Source: Bacteroidales bacterium
GTDB taxonomy: Bacteria; Bacteroidota; Bacteroidia; Bacteroidales; P3
DNA: 64,000 nucleotides
Direction: 5' to 3'
Assembly (NCBI GenBank): GCA_017522105.1
Contig: JAFXAA010000003.1
Span: forward strand, 1-64,000
Every line of letters begins with the position of its first letter. Position 1 is the stretch's first letter. Below the pieces are notes generated by a model, which ran no database searches, was not told where the DNA came from, and saw nothing but the letters and a program-made list of their open reading frames with translations. Of the stretch, positions 53,555 to 61,787 are shown piece after piece. Position numbers and translations under genes: made by a program.

Positions 53555-54286
53555 ATGAAGATTTGCAACAAGATGTTTGCCGAATGTCTGGGTACATTCG
53601 TGCTGGTGCTCGGCGGCTGCGGTACCGCGCTGTTCGGACACGTAGGTTTCCTCGGTGTGGCCATCGCCTTCGGCCTCACTGTCATTGCCATGGCCTACGG
53701 CGTGGGCCACATCAGCAGCGCCCACCTCAACCCCGCCGTCTCGTTTGGTGTGTGGATTAACGGCCGTATGTCGTTGAAAGACATGCTTCTCTACTGGGTG
53801 AGCCAGTGCGTCGGCGCCATCATCGCCGGTGCTGTGCTGCTCTGCATCTGGAATGCCGCCGGCATGGGCCAGACGGGTGTCTTCGCCGCCAACGGCTACG
53901 GCGCTGAGTTCGCCGCCGCCACGGGCAATCCCGACTATCTGAGCGTCAGCATGTGGGGTGCCTTCCTCGTCGAGGCCCTGCTGACCTTCGTCTTCCTGAT
54001 GGTCATCCTCGGTGTCACCGACGACCGCCACGCCAACGGCAAGTTCGGCGGCCTGGCCATCGGTCTCACCCTGGTGCTCATCCACCTTGTGAGTATCCCG
54101 CTGACCAACACCAGCGTCAACCCCGCTCGCTCGCTGAGCCAGGCCCTCTTCAGCAACGCTGACGGCTGGAGCGCCTGCAGCCAGCTGTGGCTCTTCATCG
54201 TGGCCCCGCTCGTGGGCGCCGCCCTCGCCGGCCTGGCCTACAAGTGCCTCGGCGGTTGCTGCTGCAAGAGCTGCAAGAAAGACTGA
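53555..54286 (+). CDS. aqpZ: Aquaporin Z-like MIP channel
   Basis: A 243-residue inner-membrane channel for water with six membrane helices and both NPA half-helices: HLNPAVSFG near 67-75 and NPARSLSQ near 187-194. The residues around the second NPA match water-selective rather than glycerol channels, though this is by eye. The cytoplasmic tail is unusually Cys-rich (GGCCCKSCKKD), four Cys in the last ten residues. It is a single-gene unit with a terminator just downstream. Confidence 0.93.
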   Translation: MKICNKMFAECLGTFVLVLGGCGTALFGHVGFLGVAIAFGLTVIAMAYGVGHISSAHLNPAVSFGVWINGRMSLKDMLLYWVSQCVGAIIAGAVLLCIWNAAGMGQTGVFAANGYGAEFAAATGNPDYLSVSMWGAFLVEALLTFVFLMVILGVTDDRHANGKFGGLAIGLTLVLIHLVSIPLTNTSVNPARSLSQALFSNADGWSACSQLWLFIVAPLVGAALAGLAYKCLGGCCCKSCKKD

Positions 54287-54306
54287 CCTGTGGTTTTGTG
54301 ACCACT

Positions 54307-54344
54307 AAGAGCGGCTCGCGCCTTTGGCGCGGGCCGCTTCTTTT
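54307..54344 (+). terminator. Terminator of aqpZ
   Basis: An AAGAGCGGCTCGCGCC arm pairs with GGCGCGGGCCGCTT (one wobble pair) around TTTG, followed by CTTTTA, 20 bp after the stop. Confidence 0.9.
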
Positions 54345-54435
54345 ATGCTGCTGCCAGCGAGCCCCTTCGCCACAACCACGGCCATGCTACGGCCGTCCTA
54401 TCGCATCTGGGGCATGCATGGCCGATGCGCGGCCG

Positions 54436-54475
54436 AAGGAGGGCCGAGGAGGGGCCGAAGGGGGGCCGAAGGGAC
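54436..54475. repeat. GGCCGAAGG-type short repeat
   Basis: About four imperfect copies of a GGGCCGAAGG unit lie between aqpZ and mtaB, with no gene. Confidence 0.7.
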
Positions 54476-54550
54476 TGTATTCAAAAGGCGGGAAATTAGC
54501 TTGTTGCGCCCGTGTGGGTGCCATATACTGCTGATTGTCAGGGTGTGGGC

Positions 54551-56056
54551 TTAAAGGGTGTCGCCGCCCAGATGGCCGTCGCCGGAGAGGGTGTCGGGGC
54601 CTATGGTCATTTGCTCGACGGTGCCGACGAGGCTGTCGTCGTAAGGGCGGCAGAGGCGGATGTAATTGTCTGTCCAGCCCTCCATGAACTTGAATGAAGA
54701 ATGAAGAGTGAAGAATGAAGAATTGTCCTGGCGCATGTTGTCTGGCCATTTGATATTCTTCATTCTTATTTCTTCATTCTTCATTTCTGTCTGCTTGCTT
54801 TCCCAGAGGACGGGGCGTGTCTTGCCGAGCTGGCTCTGGATGAAGGCCTGGTGTTTGCGCTCGCTGAGTTCGAGGAGGCGTGCCGTGTGCTCGTGGCGCA
54901 CGGGGACGGGTATTTTCTCGCCGAGGCGGAGTGCGGCTGTGCCGGGGCGGTCGCTGTAGGTGAAGACGTGGAGGTAGGAGATGGGGAGCGATTCGACGAA
55001 GTCGAGGGTGCGTGCGAACTCCTCCTCGTTCTCGCCGTTGAAGCCCGCCATGATGTCGGCGGCGATGCAGGCGTCGGGCATGACGGCCTTGATGCGTTCG
55101 AGCTTGGCGCGGTAGAGGGCGGTGTCGTAGCGGCGGTGCATGAGGGAGAGCACGTGGTCGGAGCCTGCCTGGAGGGGGATGTGGAAGTGGGGGAGGAAGG
55201 CGCGTGAGGAGGCCACGAAGTCTATGATGTCGTCGGTGAGGAGGTTGGGTTCGATGGAGGAGATGCGGTAGCGCAGTATGCCCTCTATCTTGTCGAGGCC
55301 GCGGAGGAGGTCTAGGAAGCTTTCGCCCTGGTGCTGGCCGAAGGTGCCGGTGTTGACGCCGGTGAGCACCACCTCGCGTGCGCCTTCGTCGGCTATGCGG
55401 CGGGCCATGCAGAGGGTCTCCTCGACGGAAGCCGAGCGCGAGCGGCCGCGGGCGAAGGGGATGGCGCAGTAGGTGCAGAAGTAGTCGCAGCCGTCTTGTA
55501 TCTTGAAGAAGGTGCGGGTGCGGGCTGATTCTCCCGCGGAGGAATACTGTAGGGTGAAAGTGTTGGTGGTTGCGTTATTGTTTGATTTTTCGCTAATTTG
55601 ATTTGATTCAGCGGTGCTCAAGGCCGCTCCCTGCGGTCGGGCAGGCGTTATTGCGTTAGTGGCTGGCGCGTCAGCCGACTGGCCACTGGGCACTGACCAC
55701 TGGCCACTGACCGCTGACCACTCTCCGCTTTCCACTATCTCTGGCAGTAGGTGTTTGCGGTCGTTGCCGAGGACGAGGGTGACGCCGGGGATTTTCTCTA
55801 TTTCGCCGGCGGCGACCTGTGCGAAGCATCCCATGACGACGATGCGTGCGTCGGGGTTGAGGCGGTGTGCGTGGTGGATGGCTGTGCGGCACTTCTTCTC
55901 GGCCACGGCTGTGACAGTGCAAGTGTTGATGATGTAGAGGTCTGCTGGCTGACCCCAGTTGACGACAGTGTGGCCCATGGCGGCGAGGCGGCGCAGGGTG
56001 TCTGATGTCTCGGCGAAGTTGAGCTTGCAGCCCAGGGTATGTGCGGCGATGAGCAT
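54551..56056 (-). CDS. mtaB: tRNA t6A37 methylthiotransferase MtaB with two insertions
   Basis: MtaB adds a methylthio group to t6A37 of tRNA, using two 4Fe-4S clusters. The MTTase domain has Cys10, Cys46 and Cys77; the radical-SAM motif is CDYFCTYC (Cys190, 194, 197); a TRAM domain starts at WTDNYIRL near 461. The 501 residues exceed the usual 430-450. Two extra segments explain this: about 110-178 (starts SGEWSAVSGQWS) and about 420-457 (KQTEMKNEEIRMKN). Both are encoded by short-repeat DNA like the intergenic arrays, yet the frame stays open and the catalytic motifs are intact. Confidence 0.93.
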   Translation of the reverse strand: MLIAAHTLGCKLNFAETSDTLRRLAAMGHTVVNWGQPADLYIINTCTVTAVAEKKCRTAIHHAHRLNPDARIVVMGCFAQVAAGEIEKIPGVTLVLGNDRKHLLPEIVESGEWSAVSGQWSVPSGQSADAPATNAITPARPQGAALSTAESNQISEKSNNNATTNTFTLQYSSAGESARTRTFFKIQDGCDYFCTYCAIPFARGRSRSASVEETLCMARRIADEGAREVVLTGVNTGTFGQHQGESFLDLLRGLDKIEGILRYRISSIEPNLLTDDIIDFVASSRAFLPHFHIPLQAGSDHVLSLMHRRYDTALYRAKLERIKAVMPDACIAADIMAGFNGENEEEFARTLDFVESLPISYLHVFTYSDRPGTAALRLGEKIPVPVRHEHTARLLELSERKHQAFIQSQLGKTRPVLWESKQTEMKNEEIRMKNIKWPDNMRQDNSSFFTLHSSFKFMEGWTDNYIRLCRPYDDSLVGTVEQMTIGPDTLSGDGHLGGDTL

Positions 56057-56058
56057 TA

Positions 56059-56096
56059 TTAGTTATGAGTTTTTAGTTATGAGTTTTTAGTTATGG
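56059..56096. repeat. AGTTATGAGTTTTT-type repeat upstream of mtaB
   Basis: Three imperfect copies of a 14-bp AGTTATGAGTTTTT unit lie directly upstream of the mtaB start codon. Confidence 0.8.
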
Positions 56097-56140
56097 GTGG
56101 AGGTGGGAAATGTTAAAATAGTGTTAAAGTGCAGATTTAT

Positions 56141-56171
56141 TTTGCCAGAATGTAGAATATGTGTATCTTTG
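56141..56171 (+). promoter_or_regulatory. Orphan promoter of the putative small RNA
   Basis: TTTG at 56141-56144 and TATCTTTG at 56164-56171, 19 bp apart, form a strong promoter pointing right. No plus-strand ORF follows, and both neighbouring genes are on the minus strand. Confidence 0.85.
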
Positions 56172-56176
56172 CAGTC

Positions 56177-56314
56177 GGAAAGAAGAGGGGAAGACACCCC
56201 TTAATGATTGGGAACTAATGGAAAAGGTGCTCCAAACTACCTTCTAAATTTTGGATTTTGTAATAGTGTTTAATGGTAGATACAGCCCCCTGTCTTGGGG
56301 GCTGCGTCTTTTTT
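56177..56314 (+). ncRNA. Predicted small non-coding RNA of about 138 nt
   Basis: A strong promoter at 56141-56171 and an intrinsic terminator at 56283-56314 delimit a transcript without a credible ORF. Pairable arms include AGGGG/CCCCT near 56186-56201, CCAAA/TTTGG near 56232-56254 and CTACC/GGTAG near 56237-56279. Start and ends are approximate. Size and setting could fit 6S-like RNA or a lineage-specific Bacteroidales RNA class; I cannot name it. Confidence 0.7.
56283..56314 (+). terminator. Terminator of the putative small RNA
   Basis: CAGCCCCC/GGGGGCTG stem, loop TGTCTT, then GCGTC and six T. It ends 8 bp before the stop codon of the converging minus-strand gene. Confidence 0.92.
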
Positions 56315-56321
56315 ATGCCTT

Positions 56322-57371
56322 TTATTTTTCCTTGTCACGGATGAGTTGCTCAAGGGGTGAGTCCTCCTCATACTGGCGGCTGCGCACCATCTTGAGGCCG
56401 TCCTCGTCGGGGAAGATGACGAAGTCGGGCTGTGGCTCGAGGATGAGGATGTCTCGTCCTTCGGCGTCCTTGGAGGTGCCCTGCACGCAGTTCATAGCCA
56501 CGAGGATGCGGCTCTTGCGGTTGGCGTAGGCGAAGTGTTCGCTGCCGAGGCGGTCGTAGAGGGCTTCGGAGCTCTCGTGGCTGACGCGTTTGGAGCCGTC
56601 CTTGAGGTAGACGACGACCTTGGCCTTGCCCTGCGGGGCGAGGCATGCGATGTCGAAGATGGATACGAACTCGGTGTCAGGGGTGAGCAGGCGTACGCGT
56701 CGGTCGCTGAGGGTGCCGTGGTTCCATGTCTCGTCGATGGTGAGGTGGTTGTCCTCGAAGAAGCGGTAGGAGCCGTGGCGGAAGCCGTCCTTGTAGTGAC
56801 CGTCGCGGATGAGGAGGCCGTTGTCGTCGTATTCGACGAGGCGACCTTCGAGGCCGCCACGGACGTAGACGCCTGTGATGTAGCCTCGCTCGCCGATGCG
56901 CTTCCACCAGCGGCCGTGGCGGTGGTTGTCGGCCCAGATGGCCACCTCGGCGGTGTCGCCCTTGGAGGTGTAGATGATGTGGGGGCCGTGCTTGACGCCC
57001 ATCTTGTAGGAGGCCTCCTTGACGAGGCGTCCCTGCTCGTTGAAGAAGCGCCAGAGGCCGTCGCGGTTGCGCTGGTTGAAGGAGCCCGTGGCGAGGAGGT
57101 GGCCCTGCTCGTCGTAGGCCTCGTGGCGGCAGACGCGGCCGGGCTCGCTGTAGGTGTTGCGGATGCGCACAGAGCCGTCGTGGTAGTAGTAGGTGAAGGT
57201 GCCGGTCTCGAGGCCGTCGACGAAGGTGCCCTCGTAGATTTTGGAGCCGTCCTTGTCGGTGCGCACCCAGTGGCCTTGTCGGCGCCCTTGCTTGTCGATT
57301 GTGTTCTGTGCCACGGCGCCGACGGAGGTCAGCAGCAGCGTGGCCGCGAGGATGAAGGTTGTCTTTTTCAT
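56322..57371 (-). CDS. Exported MORN/YwqK-repeat protein
   Basis: The 349-residue protein has a signal peptide ending VAQN (residue 23). Residues about 24-215 contain seven or so repeats of the form GxxxGxxxxYYxDGSxRxxxxYxxG, the MORN-like pattern of the YwqK family (for example YEGTFVDGLETGTFTYYYHDG). The C-terminal part, about 230-349, is unique and includes VVVYLKDGSKRVSHESSEALYDRLG. The family is often labelled an antitoxin, but no toxin gene is adjacent, and export makes a beta-hairpin scaffold in the periplasm more likely. It faces the small-RNA terminator. Confidence 0.8.
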   Translation of the reverse strand: MKKTTFILAATLLLTSVGAVAQNTIDKQGRRQGHWVRTDKDGSKIYEGTFVDGLETGTFTYYYHDGSVRIRNTYSEPGRVCRHEAYDEQGHLLATGSFNQRNRDGLWRFFNEQGRLVKEASYKMGVKHGPHIIYTSKGDTAEVAIWADNHRHGRWWKRIGERGYITGVYVRGGLEGRLVEYDDNGLLIRDGHYKDGFRHGSYRFFEDNHLTIDETWNHGTLSDRRVRLLTPDTEFVSIFDIACLAPQGKAKVVVYLKDGSKRVSHESSEALYDRLGSEHFAYANRKSRILVAMNCVQGTSKDAEGRDILILEPQPDFVIFPDEDGLKMVRSRQYEEDSPLEQLIRDKEK

Positions 57372-57443
57372 GGTGTGTACTTGCTTATTTGTTTGGATAA
57401 CGAGGTTTTATATAAATTATTTTAATATGTAGAAAAAAAGATG

Positions 57444-57451
57444 TATTTTTG
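57444..57451 (+). promoter_or_regulatory. -7 box of the phosphonate operon promoter
   Basis: TATTTTTG matches TAnnTTTG and lies 36 bp before the first gene. A convincing -33 TTTG is not visible. Confidence 0.7.
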
Positions 57452-57487
57452 CATCGTGAAAGGTGAATGAACAAACAGTGAAAAGCG

Positions 57488-58267
57488 ATGAAGAATGTAG
57501 CAGTGATACTGGCGGGAGGTATCGGTAGCCGCATGTACAATGAAGCAGTTCGCTCCACAATGTCGCGTTCTGCTTTATTGCCCAAGCAGTTCCTCGAAGT
57601 GGGTGGACGTGCTGTGGTGGAGTATTCCATCGATGCCTTCGACAGCCACCAGTCCATCGACGAGGTGGCCGTGGTGGTGCATCCCGAGTGGAGGCGCCGC
57701 ATGGAAGAGATTGCGGAGGCGCGCAAGTGGCGCAAGCTGGGGAAGATAGTGGACGGCGGCAGCGAGCGCTACATGTCGAGCCTCAATGCCGTGATGGCGT
57801 ATATAGACTATCCCGACGACACCAACCTGCTGCTGCACGATGCTGCGAGGCCCTGTGTGTCTGGGGCGTTGATAGGCCGTGTGGCCGAGGCCTTGAAACA
57901 CAACGAAGCCGTGGGCGTTGCTGTGCCGAGCACGGACACCATGTGGGAGGTGCATCCCGACATGAGTGGAGAGTTTGGTGCCGGAAGCGCAGAATTCGAG
58001 ATACCGCGCCTGGTGGCGCGCATACCCGAGCGGAGGCTCATGTGGCGAGCGCAGACGCCGCAGGCTTTCCGTCTGCCGCTGATCCGCGATGCCTACCAGC
58101 GAGCCCTGCAAGACCCTCAGTTCAGGGCCACCGACGACTGCGGAGTGGTGCGCAGGTACCTGCCTGGGGTGAAAATAGCCGTCGTCGAAGGTGAAGAGAG
58201 AAATATGAAACTGACAAACGCGGACGATATGTCCTTGGTGCAAAAATATATCAACAGCAATGGATAA
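57488..58267 (+). CDS. IspD/TarI-like cytidylyltransferase of the phosphonate operon
   Basis: The 259-residue protein is an IspD-like nucleotidyltransferase: [11 protein letters not shown] (6-16), LLPKQF near 35, [10 protein letters not shown] near 115, and AQTPQAFR near 188. A 12-residue insertion (about 18-33) separates the glycine loop from the PKQF motif. IspD makes CDP-methylerythritol, and TarI makes CDP-ribitol. In this operon, a CMP-phosphonate synthase that activates a 2-carbon phosphonate is the better guess, by analogy with PntC-like enzymes. Whether this gene instead serves isoprenoid synthesis is open, since ispE is 42 kb away. It overlaps the next gene by 8 bases. Confidence 0.8.
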   Translation: MKNVAVILAGGIGSRMYNEAVRSTMSRSALLPKQFLEVGGRAVVEYSIDAFDSHQSIDEVAVVVHPEWRRRMEEIAEARKWRKLGKIVDGGSERYMSSLNAVMAYIDYPDDTNLLLHDAARPCVSGALIGRVAEALKHNEAVGVAVPSTDTMWEVHPDMSGEFGAGSAEFEIPRLVARIPERRLMWRAQTPQAFRLPLIRDAYQRALQDPQFRATDDCGVVRRYLPGVKIAVVEGEERNMKLTNADDMSLVQKYINSNG

Positions 58268-59570
58268 GAAGACAGTATACGTCGGCATGAGTGCCGACAT
58301 GATCCATCCGGGTCATCTGAACATAATACACGAAGCCGTGAAGCTTGGCAGCGTCACCGTTGGCGTGCTCACCGATGCGGCAATAGCGAGCTACAAGCGT
58401 CTGCCGTACCTCACCTACGAGCAGCGCGCCGAGATAGTGAGCAACATAAAGGGTGTTGACAGGGTGGTGCCGCAGACCACGCTGGACTATGTGCCCAACC
58501 TGCGAGAGCTGAAGCCGGACTATGTGGTGCATGGCGACGACTGGAAGGAGGGGGTGCAGCAGAAGACCCGCCAGCGCATCATAGAGTGCATGGCTGAGTG
58601 GGGTGGCAAGGTGATAGACATTCCCTACACGCAGGGTATCAGCAGTACGGCCATGAACCAGCGGCTGAAAGAGATAGGCACCACGCCGGAGATACGCATG
58701 AAGAGGCTGCGCCGTCTCATTGGCGCCAAGAAGATAGTGCGCATACTGGAGAGCCACAGCGGTCTGACGGGCCTTATAATAGAAAACACGTCGGTTGAGG
58801 TGAACGGCAAGAAGGAAGAGTTCGACGGCATGTGGGCCAGCAGTCTCACCGACAGTACCAGCAAAGGAAAGCCGGATATCGAGGCCGTGGACATCACCAC
58901 GCGCCTGCACGACCTCAACGATGCGCTGGAGGTGACCACCAAGCCTGTTATCTTCGACGGAGACACCGGCGGCAAGGTGGAGCATTTCGTCTTCACTGTG
59001 CGCACCCTGGAGCGCCTCGGAATATCGGCGGTTATCATAGAGGACAAGGTAGGCCTGAAGCAGAACTCGCTCTTCGGCACCGATGCCGTGCAGACGCAGG
59101 ACACCATAGAAGGGTTCTGCGCCAAGATACGCGCCGGCAAGAACGCGCAGATAACCGACGACTTCATGGTTATTGCCCGCATAGAGAGCCTCATCGCCGG
59201 CAAGCCGGTGGAGGACGCCCTGGAGCGTGCCTTCGCTTATGTGGCCGCCGGTGCCGACGGCATCATGATACACAGCAAGAACAAAGACGGCATGGACATC
59301 AAGGAGTTCTGTCAGCGCTTCCGCGAGAAAGACGTGGAGACGCCCATCGTGGCGGTGCCCACCACCTACAACCAGTACACCGAGGACGAGTTGGCCTCGT
59401 GGGGCATCAATGTGGTCATCTATGCCAACCACATGCTGCGTGCTGCCTATCCCGCCATGGTGAACTGCGCCAAGAGCATACTGATGCACCAGCGCAGCCT
59501 TGAGGCCAGTGAGGAATACTGCATGCCCATAAAGGAAATACTCACCCTTATACCAGGTACAAAGAAATGA
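58260..59570 (+). CDS. Cytidylyltransferase-phosphoenolpyruvate mutase fusion
   Basis: A 436-residue two-domain protein. Residues 1-135 are a glycerol-3-phosphate-cytidylyltransferase-like domain with HxGH at 16-19 (HPGH) and [13 protein letters not shown] near 122-134. Residues about 145-436 are a PEP phosphomutase with the signature [10 protein letters not shown] starting at 261, the isocitrate-lyase-fold active site. PEP mutase makes phosphonopyruvate from PEP, the entry step of phosphonate synthesis. The fused domain probably activates a phosphonate or phospho-alcohol with CTP. Fusions of PepM to nucleotidyltransferases are known in glycan-tailoring clusters. It is the second gene of a five-gene operon. 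Confidence 0.9.
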   Translation: MDKKTVYVGMSADMIHPGHLNIIHEAVKLGSVTVGVLTDAAIASYKRLPYLTYEQRAEIVSNIKGVDRVVPQTTLDYVPNLRELKPDYVVHGDDWKEGVQQKTRQRIIECMAEWGGKVIDIPYTQGISSTAMNQRLKEIGTTPEIRMKRLRRLIGAKKIVRILESHSGLTGLIIENTSVEVNGKKEEFDGMWASSLTDSTSKGKPDIEAVDITTRLHDLNDALEVTTKPVIFDGDTGGKVEHFVFTVRTLERLGISAVIIEDKVGLKQNSLFGTDAVQTQDTIEGFCAKIRAGKNAQITDDFMVIARIESLIAGKPVEDALERAFAYVAAGADGIMIHSKNKDGMDIKEFCQRFREKDVETPIVAVPTTYNQYTEDELASWGINVVIYANHMLRAAYPAMVNCAKSILMHQRSLEASEEYCMPIKEILTLIPGTKK

Positions 59571-60688
59571 TACGTCCAGAGTTCTTCATGGAACGGCTGA
59601 AGGCCGTGGGGGTGGAGTTCTTCGCCGGGGTGCCGGACTCGCTGCTGAAAAACATTTGTGCCTATATGACGGACAACCTTGATGAAAGCCATCATGTCAT
59701 CGCCGCCAACGAAGGCGGGGCTGTCGGTCTGGCGGCAGGCTACCACCTTGCCACAGGCAAGCCTGGCTGTGTGTATATGCAGAACAGCGGAGAGGGCAAT
59801 GCCGTCAACCCGTTGGCCTCGTTGATGGACAAGGACGTGTATGGCATGCCATTGCTGCTGATTATAGGGTGGCGAGGGCGCCCGGGTGTGCACGACGAGC
59901 CGCAGCATGTGAAGCAAGGCAAGATAACCACGGGACTGCTCAACACCCTCGGCATCAACTATGATGTCCTTGCCAAAGAAGAGTCTGTGGCAGAACGTCA
60001 GATAGAGAATGCTGCCAAGGCGCTGCGCAACAACGAGGTCTATGCCTTGGTGGTGGAGAAGGACACCTTCGACAGCTATTCGCTGAAGAACACGCGGCCG
60101 GAGCGTTGTGTGATGAGCCGCGAGGAGGCCATACGCATTGTAGCGGCGAGTATGCCGGCTGATGCCGTTGTTGTCGGCACGACAGGCATGATAAGCCGTG
60201 AACTGTTTGAATACCGTACCGCCATGAGTCAGGGTCATGAGCGTGACTTCTTGACTGTGGGTTCCATGGGACATGCGTCGATGATAGCCCTCGGCATTGC
60301 CATGCAGCAGCCAGGCCGCAAGGTCTATTGCTTTGACGGCGACGGTGCGGCCATCATGCACATGGGCAATATGGCAATCGTCGGCAGCAAGGCCCCGCGC
60401 AACTTTGTGCACGTAGTGTTCAACAATGGCGCACATGATTCGGTGGGTGGACAGCCAACAGTGGGTCATTATATTGACATGGTCGGCATAGCCAAAGCCA
60501 TGCACTATGCGCATGTCTCAACGGTGAGCAATCCCGAAGAGTTGCGTAAATGTCTTGACGTCATGCCCTCCGACGGCCCGGTGATGCTTGAAGTGCGCGT
60601 GAAGAGGGGCAACCGAAAAGACCTCGGCAGACCTACAACCACCCCGGAACAGAACAAGGAAGCCCTCATGACGTTCCTTAAGAAATGA
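59567..60688 (+). CDS. Phosphonopyruvate decarboxylase
   Basis: This thiamine-diphosphate enzyme converts phosphonopyruvate to phosphonoacetaldehyde, pulling the unfavourable mutase step forward. The 373-residue protein opens with [17 protein letters not shown] and [16 protein letters not shown], carries [11 protein letters not shown], and has the TPP motif [13 protein letters not shown] followed by [12 protein letters not shown]. These match the phosphonopyruvate/sulfopyruvate decarboxylase family. The neighbouring PEP mutase makes phosphonopyruvate the clear substrate. Its start overlaps the upstream stop by four bases. Confidence 0.93.
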   Translation: MIRPEFFMERLKAVGVEFFAGVPDSLLKNICAYMTDNLDESHHVIAANEGGAVGLAAGYHLATGKPGCVYMQNSGEGNAVNPLASLMDKDVYGMPLLLIIGWRGRPGVHDEPQHVKQGKITTGLLNTLGINYDVLAKEESVAERQIENAAKALRNNEVYALVVEKDTFDSYSLKNTRPERCVMSREEAIRIVAASMPADAVVVGTTGMISRELFEYRTAMSQGHERDFLTVGSMGHASMIALGIAMQQPGRKVYCFDGDGAAIMHMGNMAIVGSKAPRNFVHVVFNNGAHDSVGGQPTVGHYIDMVGIAKAMHYAHVSTVSNPEELRKCLDVMPSDGPVMLEVRVKRGNRKDLGRPTTTPEQNKEALMTFLKK

Positions 60689-60692
60689 TGCC

Positions 60693-61787
60693 ATGCAGAA
60701 GATATTGAACGGATATTGTAGCATCGAGGCAGCTTTGCGCGAGGTCGGTGCCAAGAAGTTCATGCTGGTATGTGATTCTTCGTATGCTTTCTTGCCGATA
60801 AAAGACCTGCTTAACCCCGCTGTCGTCTTTGACCAGTTCACGCCAAACCCGCTGTATGAAGATGTATGCAAAGGTGTCGGCATGTTTAACGCCAACGGCT
60901 GCGATGCCCTTGTCGCTGTCGGGGGCGGCTCGACAATCGACGTGGCGAAGTGCATAAAGCTTTACTGCAGGATGGACCCTTCGCGCAACTATCTTGAGCA
61001 GGAATGCTTTGATAGCGGCATACCGCTGATAGCGGTGCCCACCACGGCTGGTACAGGCAGCGAGAGCACGCACTATGCCGTCATTTACTATGAGGGCAAG
61101 AAGCAGAGCGTGGCCCATGCAAGCATTGTCCCCGACTATGCTGTCCTGGAGCCTATGCTGCTCAAGACCTTGCCACTTTACCAGAAGAAGTGCACAATGC
61201 TCGATGCTCTCTGTCAGGGCATAGAATCGCTGTGGAGTGTCAACTCGACAGAAGAGAGTATGCTGTACGGCAAGATTGCCATACAGGGAATAATGGATTA
61301 TTGGCACGAATACATAGAGCAAAACACCGACGAGGCGGCCCGTGGCATCATGTCGGCGGCCAACTATGCCGGGCGTGCCATCAACATTACGCAGACAACG
61401 GCGCCACATGCCATGAGCTACAAGCTCACGTCTATATATGGGTTGCCGCACGGCCATGCCGTGGCTCTTTGCTTGCCCGAGGTGTGGATGTATATGCTTG
61501 AGCACCCTGACCAGTGCATAGATCCGCGTGGTCGCGAGCATCTGGAGTTCGTCTTTGAGTGGTTGGGACGGTTGATGAATTGCGACTCGGCCTACAAAGG
61601 CCTTATGATGTTCCGTGCCATAATGTTCTCTCTCGACATGCCGCTGCCAAAATGCCACGACCGTGCCGCCGAGCTTGAAGTGCTGACATCATCCGTCAAT
61701 CCGGTACGGCTGAAGAACAATCCCGTGGCGCTGTCCGAAGACACATTGCGTTACCTCTATAACAGAATACTTCCATGCGAGAATTGA
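60693..61787 (+). CDS. Iron-type alcohol dehydrogenase, likely phosphonoacetaldehyde reductase
   Basis: The 364-residue protein has the group III alcohol dehydrogenase pattern: GGGSTIDVAKCIKLY near 72-86, VPTTAGTGSE near 114-123, and the metal ligands in TAPHAMSY and LPHGHAVALCLPEVW. In operons with PEP mutase and phosphonopyruvate decarboxylase, such enzymes reduce phosphonoacetaldehyde to 2-hydroxyethylphosphonate. There is no aminotransferase in the cluster, which argues against 2-aminoethylphosphonate as the product. It overlaps licD by 13 bases. Confidence 0.88.
   Translation: MQKILNGYCSIEAALREVGAKKFMLVCDSSYAFLPIKDLLNPAVVFDQFTPNPLYEDVCKGVGMFNANGCDALVAVGGGSTIDVAKCIKLYCRMDPSRNYLEQECFDSGIPLIAVPTTAGTGSESTHYAVIYYEGKKQSVAHASIVPDYAVLEPMLLKTLPLYQKKCTMLDALCQGIESLWSVNSTEESMLYGKIAIQGIMDYWHEYIEQNTDEAARGIMSAANYAGRAINITQTTAPHAMSYKLTSIYGLPHGHAVALCLPEVWMYMLEHPDQCIDPRGREHLEFVFEWLGRLMNCDSAYKGLMMFRAIMFSLDMPLPKCHDRAAELEVLTSSVNPVRLKNNPVALSEDTLRYLYNRILPCEN

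Noticed and set aside
56322-57371. Antitoxin function suggested by the YwqK family label
   Set aside because: There is a signal peptide and no toxin-like neighbour; the MORN-like repeats alone do not support a toxin-antitoxin role.
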